Part shown: positions 44,621 to 54,166 of the stretch, in pieces
Layout of the letters: each line of letters begins with the position of its first letter
Numbering within the stretch: position 1 is the first letter of the stretch
NCBI GenBank assembly: GCA_943788495.1
Contig: CALSQO010000001.1
Span: 372,001 to 436,000 of the forward strand
Direction: 5' to 3'
DNA: 64,000 bases
Source: UA16 sp905478895
GTDB lineage: Bacteria; Bacteroidota; Bacteroidia; Flavobacteriales_D; Sanyastnellaceae
Translations under genes and position numbers: made by a program
Notes under the pieces: model-generated
What the model was told of the DNA's origin: nothing
What the model saw: the letters and a program-made list of their open reading frames with translations, nothing else
Database searches by the model: none

Positions 44621-47377
44621 ATGCATAAGTTCCTTCCCGCCTTTTTCGCAGCATTCATCCTCTGTGGTTCGCTGCAAGGACAAAATCGGCTCGCTACACT
44701 CGGCCACGCCATCGTCAATGAATCTCAGGATACCATTCTGCTGCGCGGAATGGGACTAGGCGGTTGGATGGTGCAAGAGGGTTATATGCTTCAGACTTCG
44801 GCCTATGCCAACCCCCAGTGGGAAATTCGGCAGAAGATTGAAGAGACCATTGGAGAAGAGGCTACGGAAGAATTTTACGACGCTTGGCTTCAAAATCACG
44901 TCCAAAAAAGTGACATCGATTCGATGAAGGCGTGGGGGTTCAACTCCGTGCGCTTGCCCATGCATTACAACCTGTTTACGTTGCCCATTGAAGAGGAACC
45001 AGTGCCAGGTGAAAACACCTGGCTTGAGATTGGATTTGAGTTGACTGACAGTCTCATTTCGTGGTGCAAACAGAACGAAATTTACGTGGTGCTTGATCTT
45101 CATGCCGCCCCAGGGGGCCAAGGCTATGATGCCGCCATTTCGGATTACAATCCCGCAAATCCTTCATTGTGGCAAAGCGCAGAAAATCGCAATAAAATGG
45201 TGGCTTTGTGGAAGCGATTGGCGGAACACTATGCCGATGAAGATTGGGTCGCGGGATACGATTTGCTGAACGAGCCGAACTGGGACTTACCGGGCAACAC
45301 CGCCATGCGAGCATTGTATGAGGAGGTAACGGATAGCATTCGCACGGTGGATCCGGATCACATTATTTTCATTGAAGGAAATTGGTGGGCCAATGACTTC
45401 ACGGGTCTGACCCCACCGTGGGATGACAACCTGGTATACTCACCCCACAAATATTGGAGTACCAATACCGCGGAGACCATGCAGTGGGTCACAACCATGC
45501 GCAATGAGCACAATGTCCCGCTGTATTTGGGAGAGAGTGGTGAAAATTCAAATGTTTGGTTCCGTGATGCAATTCGTTTGCTGGAGGACCTCGGCATCGG
45601 CTGGGCGTGGTGGCCGTTGAAGAAGGTTGACAATATTTCGGCGATTTTGAGCATTCCCAAAACGGATAACTATCAGGCGCTGTTGAATCACTGGGGAGGC
45701 AGTGGACCAGCGCCAACGACTGAGGATGCGACGGCTGCGCTGATGGAGCTCGCGGAGAATTTGAAGACGGGAAACTGTGCGTTCAAAGAAGACGTTGTGG
45801 ATGCGATGTTCCGTCAAGTTTATTCCAATGAAACACGTCCTTTCCAAGAGCCACAGTCCATACCGGGTGTCGTTTTCGCTACGGATTTTGATCTGGGGGT
45901 GGTAGGCTCGGCGTATTCGGACACCAAGACGGCGAATTACCACGTCTCCACCGGAAATTACACCGAATGGAACAGCGGGTGGGCATACCGCAATGATGGA
46001 GTGGACGTGCAACCGTGCGGAGATGTGATCAACTGCAACGGTTACAACGTGGGTTGGTTGGCTTCCGATGAGTGGATGAATTACACCGTCGATGTTGAAG
46101 TTGCCGGAGTCTACGATGTCGCGTTGCGCGTTGCTGCAGGTGCGGACGACGGAACATTCCATTTTGAGGTCAATGGAGCCGATGTGTCTCAGCCGGTTTC
46201 CGTGGCGAATTCGGGAGGCTGGGAAAGCTGGACAACCGTGGAGGTAGAAGATGTGATCCTTTACGAGGGCCAATCGACATTGTCGTTCTACATGAATCAG
46301 CCTGGATTCAATTTGAGCAGCTTTGAATTCCAGTACACCGGAATGTCACCGGCAGACGCCGACCATGAATTTGTTTCGGCTCAAACCCGAAACAACGACC
46401 AAATCGAGATGACGGTGAATAAGCCGATTCAGGCTCCCTTGGTATCCGTCCCAGGAGGTTTTGAGATTGCTGTGAATGGCGACGTCCGTTCGTTCAATTC
46501 CCTGGCGCTGAGCGCTGAAAATGACCGCATGGTTGTATTCGATATGGATCAACCACTGAAGGGAACGGATGTCATCAAAATCTCGTATTCAGGATCTGCT
46601 GTTCAAGCGGAAGACGGTGACCTCCTCGAAGCATTTCAATTGGAGGATGTGCTGAATACCTTGGACATCGTCCACGAAATCCCCGGTCGAGTCGAGGCAG
46701 AATCATATTCTTATCAAATGGGCGTGGAATTGGAGGGAACATCGGATGTGGGAGGCGGACAAAACGTCGGCTACTTGGATGCGGGCGACATTCTGGAATA
46801 CCAAGTCCAGGTCAGCAATTCAGGCTTTTACAATGTGGATTTTCGAACCGCATCCCTCGACGGCACTGGCGCAGTTCTCGTTCGGCTGATCCGGGAAAAC
46901 GGACAAGTCATCTATGTATGCCAATCAGAATTTGAGCCCACTGGAGGATGGCAGAACTGGGCAACCACTTCGGCTACGGCCAACTTGGACACGGGCATGT
47001 ACACCATGCGTGTACAAATCACGGATGCACCGTTCAATCTCAATTGGATTCAGTTTGATTATCAGGAACAGGAAGAAGAGGAAGAAGAGGAAGAAGAAGA
47101 GATTTCTTACGGTTTTGCTTTCAATAATATCGTGACGTACCCGAATCCTGCAGCGGATCAGATTACCATCGCGTACGGGGTGTTCCTCAGCCAAGATTTG
47201 GCATTGTCCATTTATGATTCGAGGGGAAGGCCGGTGTATGGAAAGGTATTTGAAGAAGTATCAGTCATTGAGGAACCGTTGGATTTGAGCACGTTGTCGA
47301 TGGGGCTCTACCATGTTTTTATTCAAAAAGAAAATGGTGAAATCGAAGTAGGTCGTTTCGTCAAAGCGGCGAAATAA
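44621..47377 (+). CDS. GH5 glucanase with two CBM6 modules and T9SS tail
   Basis: 918 residues; signal peptide LPAFFAAFILCGSLQGQ. The GH5 domain (~22-380) has WGFNSVRLPMHYN, YVVLDLHAAPGGQG, the acid/base Glu218 in YDLLNEPNWD and the nucleophile Glu305 in PLYLGESGEN. A CBM6-like domain (~415-570, VGWLASDEWMNYTVDVE) is followed by a Calx/SwmB-like module. A second CBM6 follows (VEAESYSYQMGVELEGTSD, GYLDAGDILEYQVQV, FNLNWIQFDY), then a run of ten Glu (47072-47101) and a T9SS type A domain (VTYPNPAADQITIAYGV). It should hydrolyse beta-1,3 or mixed beta-glucan, bound by the CBM6 modules. It belongs with the SusC/SusD pair downstream. Confidence 0.9.
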   Translation: MHKFLPAFFAAFILCGSLQGQNRLATLGHAIVNESQDTILLRGMGLGGWMVQEGYMLQTSAYANPQWEIRQKIEETIGEEATEEFYDAWLQNHVQKSDIDSMKAWGFNSVRLPMHYNLFTLPIEEEPVPGENTWLEIGFELTDSLISWCKQNEIYVVLDLHAAPGGQGYDAAISDYNPANPSLWQSAENRNKMVALWKRLAEHYADEDWVAGYDLLNEPNWDLPGNTAMRALYEEVTDSIRTVDPDHIIFIEGNWWANDFTGLTPPWDDNLVYSPHKYWSTNTAETMQWVTTMRNEHNVPLYLGESGENSNVWFRDAIRLLEDLGIGWAWWPLKKVDNISAILSIPKTDNYQALLNHWGGSGPAPTTEDATAALMELAENLKTGNCAFKEDVVDAMFRQVYSNETRPFQEPQSIPGVVFATDFDLGVVGSAYSDTKTANYHVSTGNYTEWNSGWAYRNDGVDVQPCGDVINCNGYNVGWLASDEWMNYTVDVEVAGVYDVALRVAAGADDGTFHFEVNGADVSQPVSVANSGGWESWTTVEVEDVILYEGQSTLSFYMNQPGFNLSSFEFQYTGMSPADADHEFVSAQTRNNDQIEMTVNKPIQAPLVSVPGGFEIAVNGDVRSFNSLALSAENDRMVVFDMDQPLKGTDVIKISYSGSAVQAEDGDLLEAFQLEDVLNTLDIVHEIPGRVEAESYSYQMGVELEGTSDVGGGQNVGYLDAGDILEYQVQVSNSGFYNVDFRTASLDGTGAVLVRLIRENGQVIYVCQSEFEPTGGWQNWATTSATANLDTGMYTMRVQITDAPFNLNWIQFDYQEQEEEEEEEEEEISYGFAFNNIVTYPNPAADQITIAYGVFLSQDLALSIYDSRGRPVYGKVFEEVSVIEEPLDLSTLSMGLYHVFIQKENGEIEVGRFVKAAK
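47072..47101 (+). repeat. GAA/GAG trinucleotide run encoding ten Glu
   Basis: Ten consecutive GAA/GAG codons form an acidic linker between the second CBM6 module and the T9SS domain of the GH5 enzyme. The run keeps the frame at multiples of three, so length changes would alter only linker length. Confidence 0.9.
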
Positions 47378-47396
47378 CGGACCCAATTAAACCACT

Positions 47397-47426
47397 TTGT
47401 ACAATTCAAATCTGCAGTGTAAATTG
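47397..47426 (+). promoter_or_regulatory. Candidate promoter of the susCD operon
   Basis: TTG (47397-47399), 20 nt, then TAAATTG (47420-47426), close to TTG-N19/20-TAnnTTTG. It explains a separate transcript for the SusC gene and rules out the in-frame TTG at 47397 as its start. Confidence 0.4.
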
Positions 47427-47501
47427 CACACGAATTCGGGGAGTTTAATGAACTACGCACCGAATCATAGGATTCACAATCCCTTCAACTCAACAACTAC
47501 C

Positions 47502-50500
47502 ATGCATACGAACCTGCTGCGCTTTTGGCGTAACTCGCTCATGCTCATCGTTGCTACACTATGTGTAGCCATCGGAGCGCAAGCACAATCCACTGCCCTT
47601 TCCGGAAAAGTTTTAGACGGCAACTCAGAAAATGCGCTCATCGGAACAACGGTGTTGGTGAAAGGAACGACCAACGGTGTCGTTGCAGATGCAACGGGCG
47701 CCTTCTCCATCCAAGTACCTTCATTTCCGACCGAGCTCGTATTCAGCTTCATTGGTTATGAAACGCAAACGGTTACTGCGGTGGATGCGCAACCTTTGAC
47801 GATTCGGCTGATGGTGGATGCAGAATTGGTCGATGAGGTGGTTGTCGTGGGCTACGGTCGACAGAAGAAGAAAGTGTCCACGGGCTCCATCTCGAAAGTT
47901 GATGCGAAAGACATCGAAGGCATTGCCGTTCCCGACGTGATTAGTGCGTTGGAAGGTCAGACCTCAGGTTTGTTGATCAATGAGTCCAGTGGACAGCCCG
48001 GTGCTGGCAAGAGCATTCTTATTCGGGGTATCAGCACAAACGGAGACAATACACCGCTTTTTGTAGTAGACGGTCTTCAGGTTGGCAACATTGATAATAT
48101 CAACCCGAGCGACATCGAATCTGTCGATATTTTGAAGGATGCGGCCTCCAGTGCCATTTATGGAGCCCGCGCAGCCAACGGCGTTGTGATCATCACCACG
48201 AAGAGTGGTACAGGGAAGGATGCAGGTTCGATCACATACTCAACAAGCTACTTGAACTCACGCCCTTGGAAATTGCCCGAAATGCTGGGCGCAGAAGATT
48301 ACGTGATGTTGATCCGTGAAAAGTTCGCGAATAGCAACCAGACTGCTGGGCTGAATTCATTGGGCTTTCCGGACTTGGGAGATGCGCTCGCCAATGATAC
48401 CGATTGGATGAATGAGATTTTCAATCCGGCTCAAGTGGTCAATCATCGGATCACGGCTTCGGGCAAAAACTCGTACCTATCCATCGACTATTGGAATCAA
48501 AATGGTGTCATTGGCGGGGAGAAGTCCAATTATAAGCGCTATGCATTGCGCTACAATTCAACCAAAAAAGTCAAAGGAATCTTGACGGTTGGTCAGAACC
48601 TTTACCTGAACAGGACAGACAACAATAACATTGGAACGAACAGTGCTTTTGGCGGCGTCCAATCGGACGCATTTGCGTACGACCCATTGACGCCTGTATA
48701 CAGTGATGAAGGCCAATATGGTTTTGCACAATCACCATGGGTCCAAAAAGAATACATCAATCCGTTGAGCCGATTGTGGCTTATGAACGGAGATGGCAAG
48801 TCCGATCAGATTTTGGGCAATGTCTATTTGGAGGCGGAGTTGATCGAAGGACTGCGATTGAAAACGGATTTGGGCTTTGACCTCAATTGGTGGGATTACC
48901 GCAATTTCACTCCTACCTATGAATTCCATCCTGCAGCAAGCAATTTGACGAATGACGTCAGCCAAGGTTCAGGAAACTTCCAGGGCATTCAGTGGGAAAA
49001 CACAGCGAATTATGTCAAGACCGTGAATGAGAAGCACAATTTTGACTTCTTGCTCGGAACGTCATACCGAGCGAATGAATTCCGTCAAGTGGGAGGCTCA
49101 ACATCCAATATTCCTTTTGATTCCCAATTCAATCCGAATTTTCAATACATCGACGCGGGACAAGACACGTTGGACCTGACGTTTGGTGGCGCTTCTGTGG
49201 ACTATGCGTTGATCAGTACATTCTCGCGATTGCTCTACGACTATGATGAGAAGTACCTCTTCTCTGCAACGGTCCGCCGGGATGGCTCTTCCAATTTTGG
49301 AGCGAACAACCAATTTGGTGTCTTTCCTTCCTTTTCTGCGGGTTGGGTAGCCTCCAATGAAGATTTCATGGATGGATTTGAAGATGTCAGCTTTTTGAAG
49401 GTGCGGGCTTCTTGGGGAGTGAACGGATCCGATCGCATTGCTCCCCTGAGTTATGTGTCACGGGTTGAAAATGTGTTTACCTACGCTTTTGGAGCGGAGG
49501 AGCAAACACTCAACACAGGTTCTGCATTGGCTACGCCACCGAACAAAGACGTGAAGTGGGAGGAGAGCGAACAAATTGACATCGGAATTGAGCTTGGCTT
49601 GTTTGATGATAAGCTTACCGTTGAAGCCGATGTTTACCGAAAGACCACGAAGGATTTGCTAATGGCACAGTTGATTCCGGGCTATATCGGTGCAACGAAC
49701 AACCCGATTTCGAACTTGGGTGAGATTCGAAACCAGGGAATCGAGCTGTCCCTTACACACCGCGCATCCGTTTACGAAGTAGATTTCTCCACAACATTGA
49801 ACTACACGCACTTCACGAATGAAGTCATCCATGTAGCAGGGGAAACAGGGTTTCTCAATGGTTGGGGCTGGCCGGTTCGAAACACGGCGATTACGCGCAT
49901 GAGCGAAGGCTATGCAGTTGGTCATTTCATTGGCTACCAAAGCGATGGGATTTTCCAGAGTCAATCGGAAGTTTTCTCCCACATCAATTCAGAAGGGGAT
50001 TTGCTCCAGCCCAATGCAGCGCCAGGGGATATCAAGTTTTTGGATTCAAATGGTGACGGAGTCATTGATTCAGACGACATCACAGATATAGGCAATCCTT
50101 GGCCGAAGCACATCTTTGGATTGAGTTCCAACATCGATTACAAAGACTTTTATATCAGCGCTGTTTTCAATGCGCAAATTGGACATGATATTTTCCGGAC
50201 CTACGAGCGATCGGATGTCACGTTCTCAAACTACCAAAGTTTTTGGATGGACCGCTGGACACCGAGCGCTCCAAGTGAGGTGTTGCCACGTCTAACTTCT
50301 ACCGACCCCAATAACAACCAGCGCCCTTCAGATTTCTATGTCGAAAAAGGCAATTTCTTGCGCTTACGCAATCTTCAAATCGGTTGGAACTTGCCAAAGC
50401 GCTGGATTGACAAGGCGCAGATGCAAGAAGTGAAGGTGTACTTCACGGCGAATAACCTGCTTACCATCACCAACTACCGAGGTTTCGATCCGGATATTGG

Positions 50501-50591
50501 AACGAGCGGGTGGATCTTGGATACAGGAATTGATAAAGGTTTTTATCCAAATAACCGTTCCATTGGAGCGGGCATTAACGTAACCCTCTAA
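47502..50591 (+). CDS. SusC/RagA-family TonB-linked outer-membrane transporter
   Basis: 1029 residues from the ATG at 47502 with a signal peptide (SLMLIVATLCVAIGAQAQ). The N-terminal carboxypeptidase-like domain (~30-115, LSGKVLDGNSENALIGTTVLV) is followed by a TonB-box region (VVVGYGRQKKKVSTGSIS). The SusC-type plug has LINESSGQPGAGKSILIRGI, PLFVVDGLQVGNIDNINPSD and ILKDAASSAIYGARAANGVV. The barrel ends in GAGINVTL. It imports oligosaccharides released by the surface glycanases, with SusD as its lid. It heads an operon with susD and the PKD lipoprotein. Confidence 0.95.
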   Translation: MHTNLLRFWRNSLMLIVATLCVAIGAQAQSTALSGKVLDGNSENALIGTTVLVKGTTNGVVADATGAFSIQVPSFPTELVFSFIGYETQTVTAVDAQPLTIRLMVDAELVDEVVVVGYGRQKKKVSTGSISKVDAKDIEGIAVPDVISALEGQTSGLLINESSGQPGAGKSILIRGISTNGDNTPLFVVDGLQVGNIDNINPSDIESVDILKDAASSAIYGARAANGVVIITTKSGTGKDAGSITYSTSYLNSRPWKLPEMLGAEDYVMLIREKFANSNQTAGLNSLGFPDLGDALANDTDWMNEIFNPAQVVNHRITASGKNSYLSIDYWNQNGVIGGEKSNYKRYALRYNSTKKVKGILTVGQNLYLNRTDNNNIGTNSAFGGVQSDAFAYDPLTPVYSDEGQYGFAQSPWVQKEYINPLSRLWLMNGDGKSDQILGNVYLEAELIEGLRLKTDLGFDLNWWDYRNFTPTYEFHPAASNLTNDVSQGSGNFQGIQWENTANYVKTVNEKHNFDFLLGTSYRANEFRQVGGSTSNIPFDSQFNPNFQYIDAGQDTLDLTFGGASVDYALISTFSRLLYDYDEKYLFSATVRRDGSSNFGANNQFGVFPSFSAGWVASNEDFMDGFEDVSFLKVRASWGVNGSDRIAPLSYVSRVENVFTYAFGAEEQTLNTGSALATPPNKDVKWEESEQIDIGIELGLFDDKLTVEADVYRKTTKDLLMAQLIPGYIGATNNPISNLGEIRNQGIELSLTHRASVYEVDFSTTLNYTHFTNEVIHVAGETGFLNGWGWPVRNTAITRMSEGYAVGHFIGYQSDGIFQSQSEVFSHINSEGDLLQPNAAPGDIKFLDSNGDGVIDSDDITDIGNPWPKHIFGLSSNIDYKDFYISAVFNAQIGHDIFRTYERSDVTFSNYQSFWMDRWTPSAPSEVLPRLTSTDPNNNQRPSDFYVEKGNFLRLRNLQIGWNLPKRWIDKAQMQEVKVYFTANNLLTITNYRGFDPDIGTSGWILDTGIDKGFYPNNRSIGAGINVTL

Positions 50592-50602
50592 AGCACAGAA
50601 TC

Positions 50603-52228
50603 ATGAATACGACATTCCGCAACCTTCTCATTCTTGCTGGTTTTACAATGGTGTTTGCTGCATGCAACAAAGACCGATTGCAGGTGGATCCTGTGAACCA
50701 GTTCCTCTCCAGTAACTATTACCAGACCGAGGAACAAGTTTCGAATGCCCTCATTGGTGCCTACGATCCCGTCGGTTGGTCCATGGCATTTGGCCAATGG
50801 ATTTCCCCGACCATGTTTGGTGAAATTCGTTCAGACAATGCCAACGCAGGCGGAGATCCTTCCGATAATGATCAGCCCGGGTGGCAAGAGTTTGATGATT
50901 TTAGAAACACGAACATCAATACCGTTACACATCCCATTTACCGCCGAAGCTACATCGGTATTGGCCGCGTGAATGCGTTGTTGGAGTTGACGGAGCTTTC
51001 GACCCCAGCTGTGGAAGTGTACAAAGCAGAGGCGCTTTTTCTTCGCGCTTACTATCACTTTGAATTGTTCCGTCATTTCGGTCCAATTCCCTTGGTAACG
51101 ACAACACTCACGCCAAATGCGCTGGATTTGAGTCGCAATACACTGTCGGAGGTCATGCAGCAAATTGTGCAAGATTGCGAAGATGCTGCGGCAGTTCTTC
51201 CAACGAGTGCTCCTTCCGGTCAAGAAGGACGAGCGACGCGCGGTGCGGCCCTGGCGCTCATGGGAAAGGCATACCTCTACTGGGCAGATTTGAAAGGAGA
51301 TGATGTCATGATGTTTGACCAGGCAGCATCCGCACTTCAACAAGTTGTGGATTTGGGAGTTTATGAATTGGAAGATGAGATGGAGCGTTTGTACCAGTTG
51401 GGCGTCCGCAATACCACTGAATCCGTATTCGAAATTCAGCACAACCCACTTTACTCGAGCGACTGGGGATGGAGCGAAGGAGTTGATGGCAATGCAATGA
51501 TCCAATTGTGTGGCATTCGAGGATTGTGTGCGGAACATCCAGCGTATGAAGCAGGGTGGGGCTTTATGGCCGTAACCGAGGGCCTTTGGAATCACTTCTT
51601 GGACGATGATCAGTACCGTCGTGACGTTGCGATTATTTCAGAGGATGAGTTGGCCCAAGACTTAGCTGATGCCGGCTTGAGTTGCGACCCCATCATTGAC
51701 ATGACACAGAATAACCCGCAAGATTTCACCGGTTACTGGCAGCAGAAATATGCCAATTACAAATCCTTCGCCGGCATGAATGTCAACGGTGGCAATGAGC
51801 ATTTGACCAAATCGCTGAATGCGCACGCACTGCGCTACGCCGATGTTCTTTTGATGCTTGCAGAGGCATTGCACCGGGGGTCGGGAGATGACGGCTCAGC
51901 CATGTCTTACATCGACATCGTCCGTGAGCGGGCGGCAGGGCCTGGCGACAATGCCGGCAACTTCCGAACAGCTTCTGATGTAATGGCCGCTGAAGGGTGG
52001 GGCTTACAGGAACTCATTTGGTACGAACGTCGGGCTGAATTCGCTTGTGAAGGGGATCGTTGGTTCGACCTCGTTCGATCGGGCCGTGCCGATGCGAGTC
52101 TGTTTGTTGGCGATGGAGATAAAGAAGGGAATTTCAATGAGGAACACTTGTGGTTGCCCATTGCCCTGGAGGAAACAGTCCTCGCTACGAACCTCACGAC
52201 GTACCCAGAAGCGTCACTATTCAATTGA
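50603..52228 (+). CDS. SusD/RagB-family glycan-binding lipoprotein
   Basis: 541 residues with a lipobox (LAGFTMVFAAC; Cys20). SusD hallmarks are LQVDPVNQFLSSNYYQTEEQ at the N-terminus and the TPR helices (VYKAEALFLRAYYHFELFRHFG). The C-terminal LRYADVLLMLAEALHRGSG, LQELIWYERRAEFACEGDRW and FDLVRSG segments are also present. It begins 11 nt after susC. It caps the SusC barrel at the surface and captures the oligosaccharide. In the family, aromatic residues form the binding platform; their exact positions cannot be fixed here. Confidence 0.95.
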   Translation: MNTTFRNLLILAGFTMVFAACNKDRLQVDPVNQFLSSNYYQTEEQVSNALIGAYDPVGWSMAFGQWISPTMFGEIRSDNANAGGDPSDNDQPGWQEFDDFRNTNINTVTHPIYRRSYIGIGRVNALLELTELSTPAVEVYKAEALFLRAYYHFELFRHFGPIPLVTTTLTPNALDLSRNTLSEVMQQIVQDCEDAAAVLPTSAPSGQEGRATRGAALALMGKAYLYWADLKGDDVMMFDQAASALQQVVDLGVYELEDEMERLYQLGVRNTTESVFEIQHNPLYSSDWGWSEGVDGNAMIQLCGIRGLCAEHPAYEAGWGFMAVTEGLWNHFLDDDQYRRDVAIISEDELAQDLADAGLSCDPIIDMTQNNPQDFTGYWQQKYANYKSFAGMNVNGGNEHLTKSLNAHALRYADVLLMLAEALHRGSGDDGSAMSYIDIVRERAAGPGDNAGNFRTASDVMAAEGWGLQELIWYERRAEFACEGDRWFDLVRSGRADASLFVGDGDKEGNFNEEHLWLPIALEETVLATNLTTYPEASLFN

Positions 52229-52289
52229 ATCGTGGTGCAGGTGAAACCCTAGAATCATTCAATCAACCCAAATCAATAATTCATTTCAG

Positions 52290-53993
52290 ATGAACAAGAC
52301 CTTAAGAGTTCTTAGCGTCCTATTCTTGTCAAGCTTGGTAATCGCCGCTTGCAACAAGGATGACGACAATCCGGAGCCAGCAGATGTAATTGCGAGCTTC
52401 CAATATGAAATCAGTGCGGACAACTGGTCCGATGTTGTCTTCACCAACTATTCACAAAATGCGTCAACCTACGCATGGGATTTTGGTGACGGAAACACAA
52501 GCACAGAAGAAGGGCCGACCCATTCATACGCAGCGGGTGGCACGTACGAGGTAATGCTCACCGCAACAGGTGAAGCAGGGACAGCCTCGAAATCAGAAAC
52601 GATCAATGTGGTCAATCCGAACACCGCGCAGCAATTCCTCACAGGAACGGACGGCAAGGTGTGGTACCTCGATCGGGAGGAAATTGCGTTGGGCATTGGC
52701 CCTGGAATTGGTGATGTGTCTTGGTGGTCATTCGGCGGTGTAACGCCATTGGGTGAGCGTCCATGCATTTTGGACGATTCATTTACGTTCAACCCGGATG
52801 GAACCTGGGAGAAGAACACCGAAGGGACCGTGTTCGTTGATTCTGACGCCAACGGCGGATGGTTGGGCAAATCGACCGAGAGCTGCCATACCGAGGATGA
52901 GCCAGGTCTTTTTGTTGGACCAAATGGCGAAGACCTCAGTGCATGGGCGAATGGAGGTGAGTATACCTTCAGCTTCAATAGCGCGCAGAATACCGTCGTC
53001 ATCGAGGGATTCGGAGCATACATTGGATTGCCAAATAAGACGGAAAATGGCGATAGCTACTTGCCAACGGCAACGCGAACGTACACCATCTTCAACATGG
53101 AAGAGGGCGAAATCGCGGACAAGATGGATGTTGCGATTGTGAACTTGGCAGACGGATCAGCATGGAACTTCTACCTGAAGAGTTACCACAACCCGGCTGA
53201 CATTCCGCCGATTCCCGTTTCTTCTCCAATCGCTGGTTTCTCATTCGTAAAGGATGGCAACACGGTGACCTTCACGAATACCTCTTCGAATTCAACTTCG
53301 TACGAGTGGAACTTTGGTGACGGTGGGTTCAGCACGGAAGAAAACCCGGTATACACCTACTCCGCTGATGGAGATTACACCGTCACTTTGACGGCAATGG
53401 ATGACGATATGCTGAGCGATCAAACGTCACAAGTCGTGTCCATCAGCTCTGCTGTCTTTACGGCAGCCGATTTGTCTAGTGCAGAGGGAAAAACATGGAG
53501 ACTCGATGGCGAGAGTTCATACTATGTTGGTCCTGGTCAGGGCAGCAGCGAATGGTGGGGCGGCATTGACGCCGCTGGTGTCATTGAGCGCGCTTGCCAA
53601 TTGGATGATGCATTCATCTTCTTCGATGATGGCACATTCGAAATCGCAACCCAAGGTCAAGTATGGGCTGAAAGCTACATGGGCGGCGCCAACGAATGTT
53701 TGGATGATGCGGCACTCGCAGCACCATTCGATGTGTTCGGTTCAGGAGTGCATTCATTCACAGCGACGGACACTGAAATCACAGTGGACGGACTCGGGGC
53801 ATGGATTGGTTTCAACAAAGCATACAACGGGGGTGAGTTGAACAACGAAGGCACGGGTACGCCGGCTTCTTCCATCACCTACGAAGTCTTCGAATACAGC
53901 AACAATGACGGAATTGAGCGTGTGACCGTAACGGTTGACTACGGTGAATTCCCAGGTGAAGCGTATTGGACCATGCGCATGATCGCCGAATAA
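52290..53993 (+). CDS. Duplicated PKD-containing surface glycan-binding lipoprotein (SusE/F position)
   Basis: 567 residues, lipobox (FLSSLVIAAC; Cys20). The protein is an internal duplication. Each half is a PKD domain (TYAWDFGDGNTSTEEGPTH; SYEWNFGDGGFSTEENPVY) followed by a ~190-residue domain. That domain starts GKVWYLDREE.. or GKTWRLDGES.. and contains DDSFTFNPDGTWEKNTEGTVF or DDAFIFFDDGTFEIATQGQVW. Later it contains GFGAYIGLPNK or GLGAWIGFNKA. PKD lipoproteins in this position occur in laminarin loci of marine Flavobacteriia. It is likely a surface glycan-binding protein supplementing SusD. It ends the operon before a terminator. Confidence 0.85.
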   Translation: MNKTLRVLSVLFLSSLVIAACNKDDDNPEPADVIASFQYEISADNWSDVVFTNYSQNASTYAWDFGDGNTSTEEGPTHSYAAGGTYEVMLTATGEAGTASKSETINVVNPNTAQQFLTGTDGKVWYLDREEIALGIGPGIGDVSWWSFGGVTPLGERPCILDDSFTFNPDGTWEKNTEGTVFVDSDANGGWLGKSTESCHTEDEPGLFVGPNGEDLSAWANGGEYTFSFNSAQNTVVIEGFGAYIGLPNKTENGDSYLPTATRTYTIFNMEEGEIADKMDVAIVNLADGSAWNFYLKSYHNPADIPPIPVSSPIAGFSFVKDGNTVTFTNTSSNSTSYEWNFGDGGFSTEENPVYTYSADGDYTVTLTAMDDDMLSDQTSQVVSISSAVFTAADLSSAEGKTWRLDGESSYYVGPGQGSSEWWGGIDAAGVIERACQLDDAFIFFDDGTFEIATQGQVWAESYMGGANECLDDAALAAPFDVFGSGVHSFTATDTEITVDGLGAWIGFNKAYNGGELNNEGTGTPASSITYEVFEYSNNDGIERVTVTVDYGEFPGEAYWTMRMIAE

Positions 53994-54013
53994 TCATTTT
54001 TAGCAATCTTAAG

Positions 54014-54048
54014 GAAAGGGAATCGGTCACGGACCGGTTCCCTTTTTT
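54014..54048 (+). terminator. Rho-independent terminator of the PUL operon
   Basis: A 13-bp stem with one G-T wobble (AAAGGGAATCGGT with ACCGGTTCCCTTT) around CACGG, followed by T residues. It ends the susC-susD-PKD transcript. Confidence 0.9.
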
Positions 54049-54166
54049 GATTGCTATTCCGAGGAGGAGGCCATGAATCATGCATTGCGCGCCATTCAAG
54101 GATTGGCACCAATCCGAGATTGTGTTCGGTTCGAGCGACTGATTTCGTGCCGCCAACAGCAACTCC

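Noticed and set aside
45548..46273. 241-residue minus-strand frame
   Set aside because: Antisense shadow of the GH5/CBM6 region.
47072..47101. GAA/GAG run as a phase-variable microsatellite
   Set aside because: Trinucleotide changes keep the frame and the codons are mixed GAA/GAG, so on-off switching is not expected.
50831..51595. 254-residue minus-strand frame
   Set aside because: Antisense shadow of susD.
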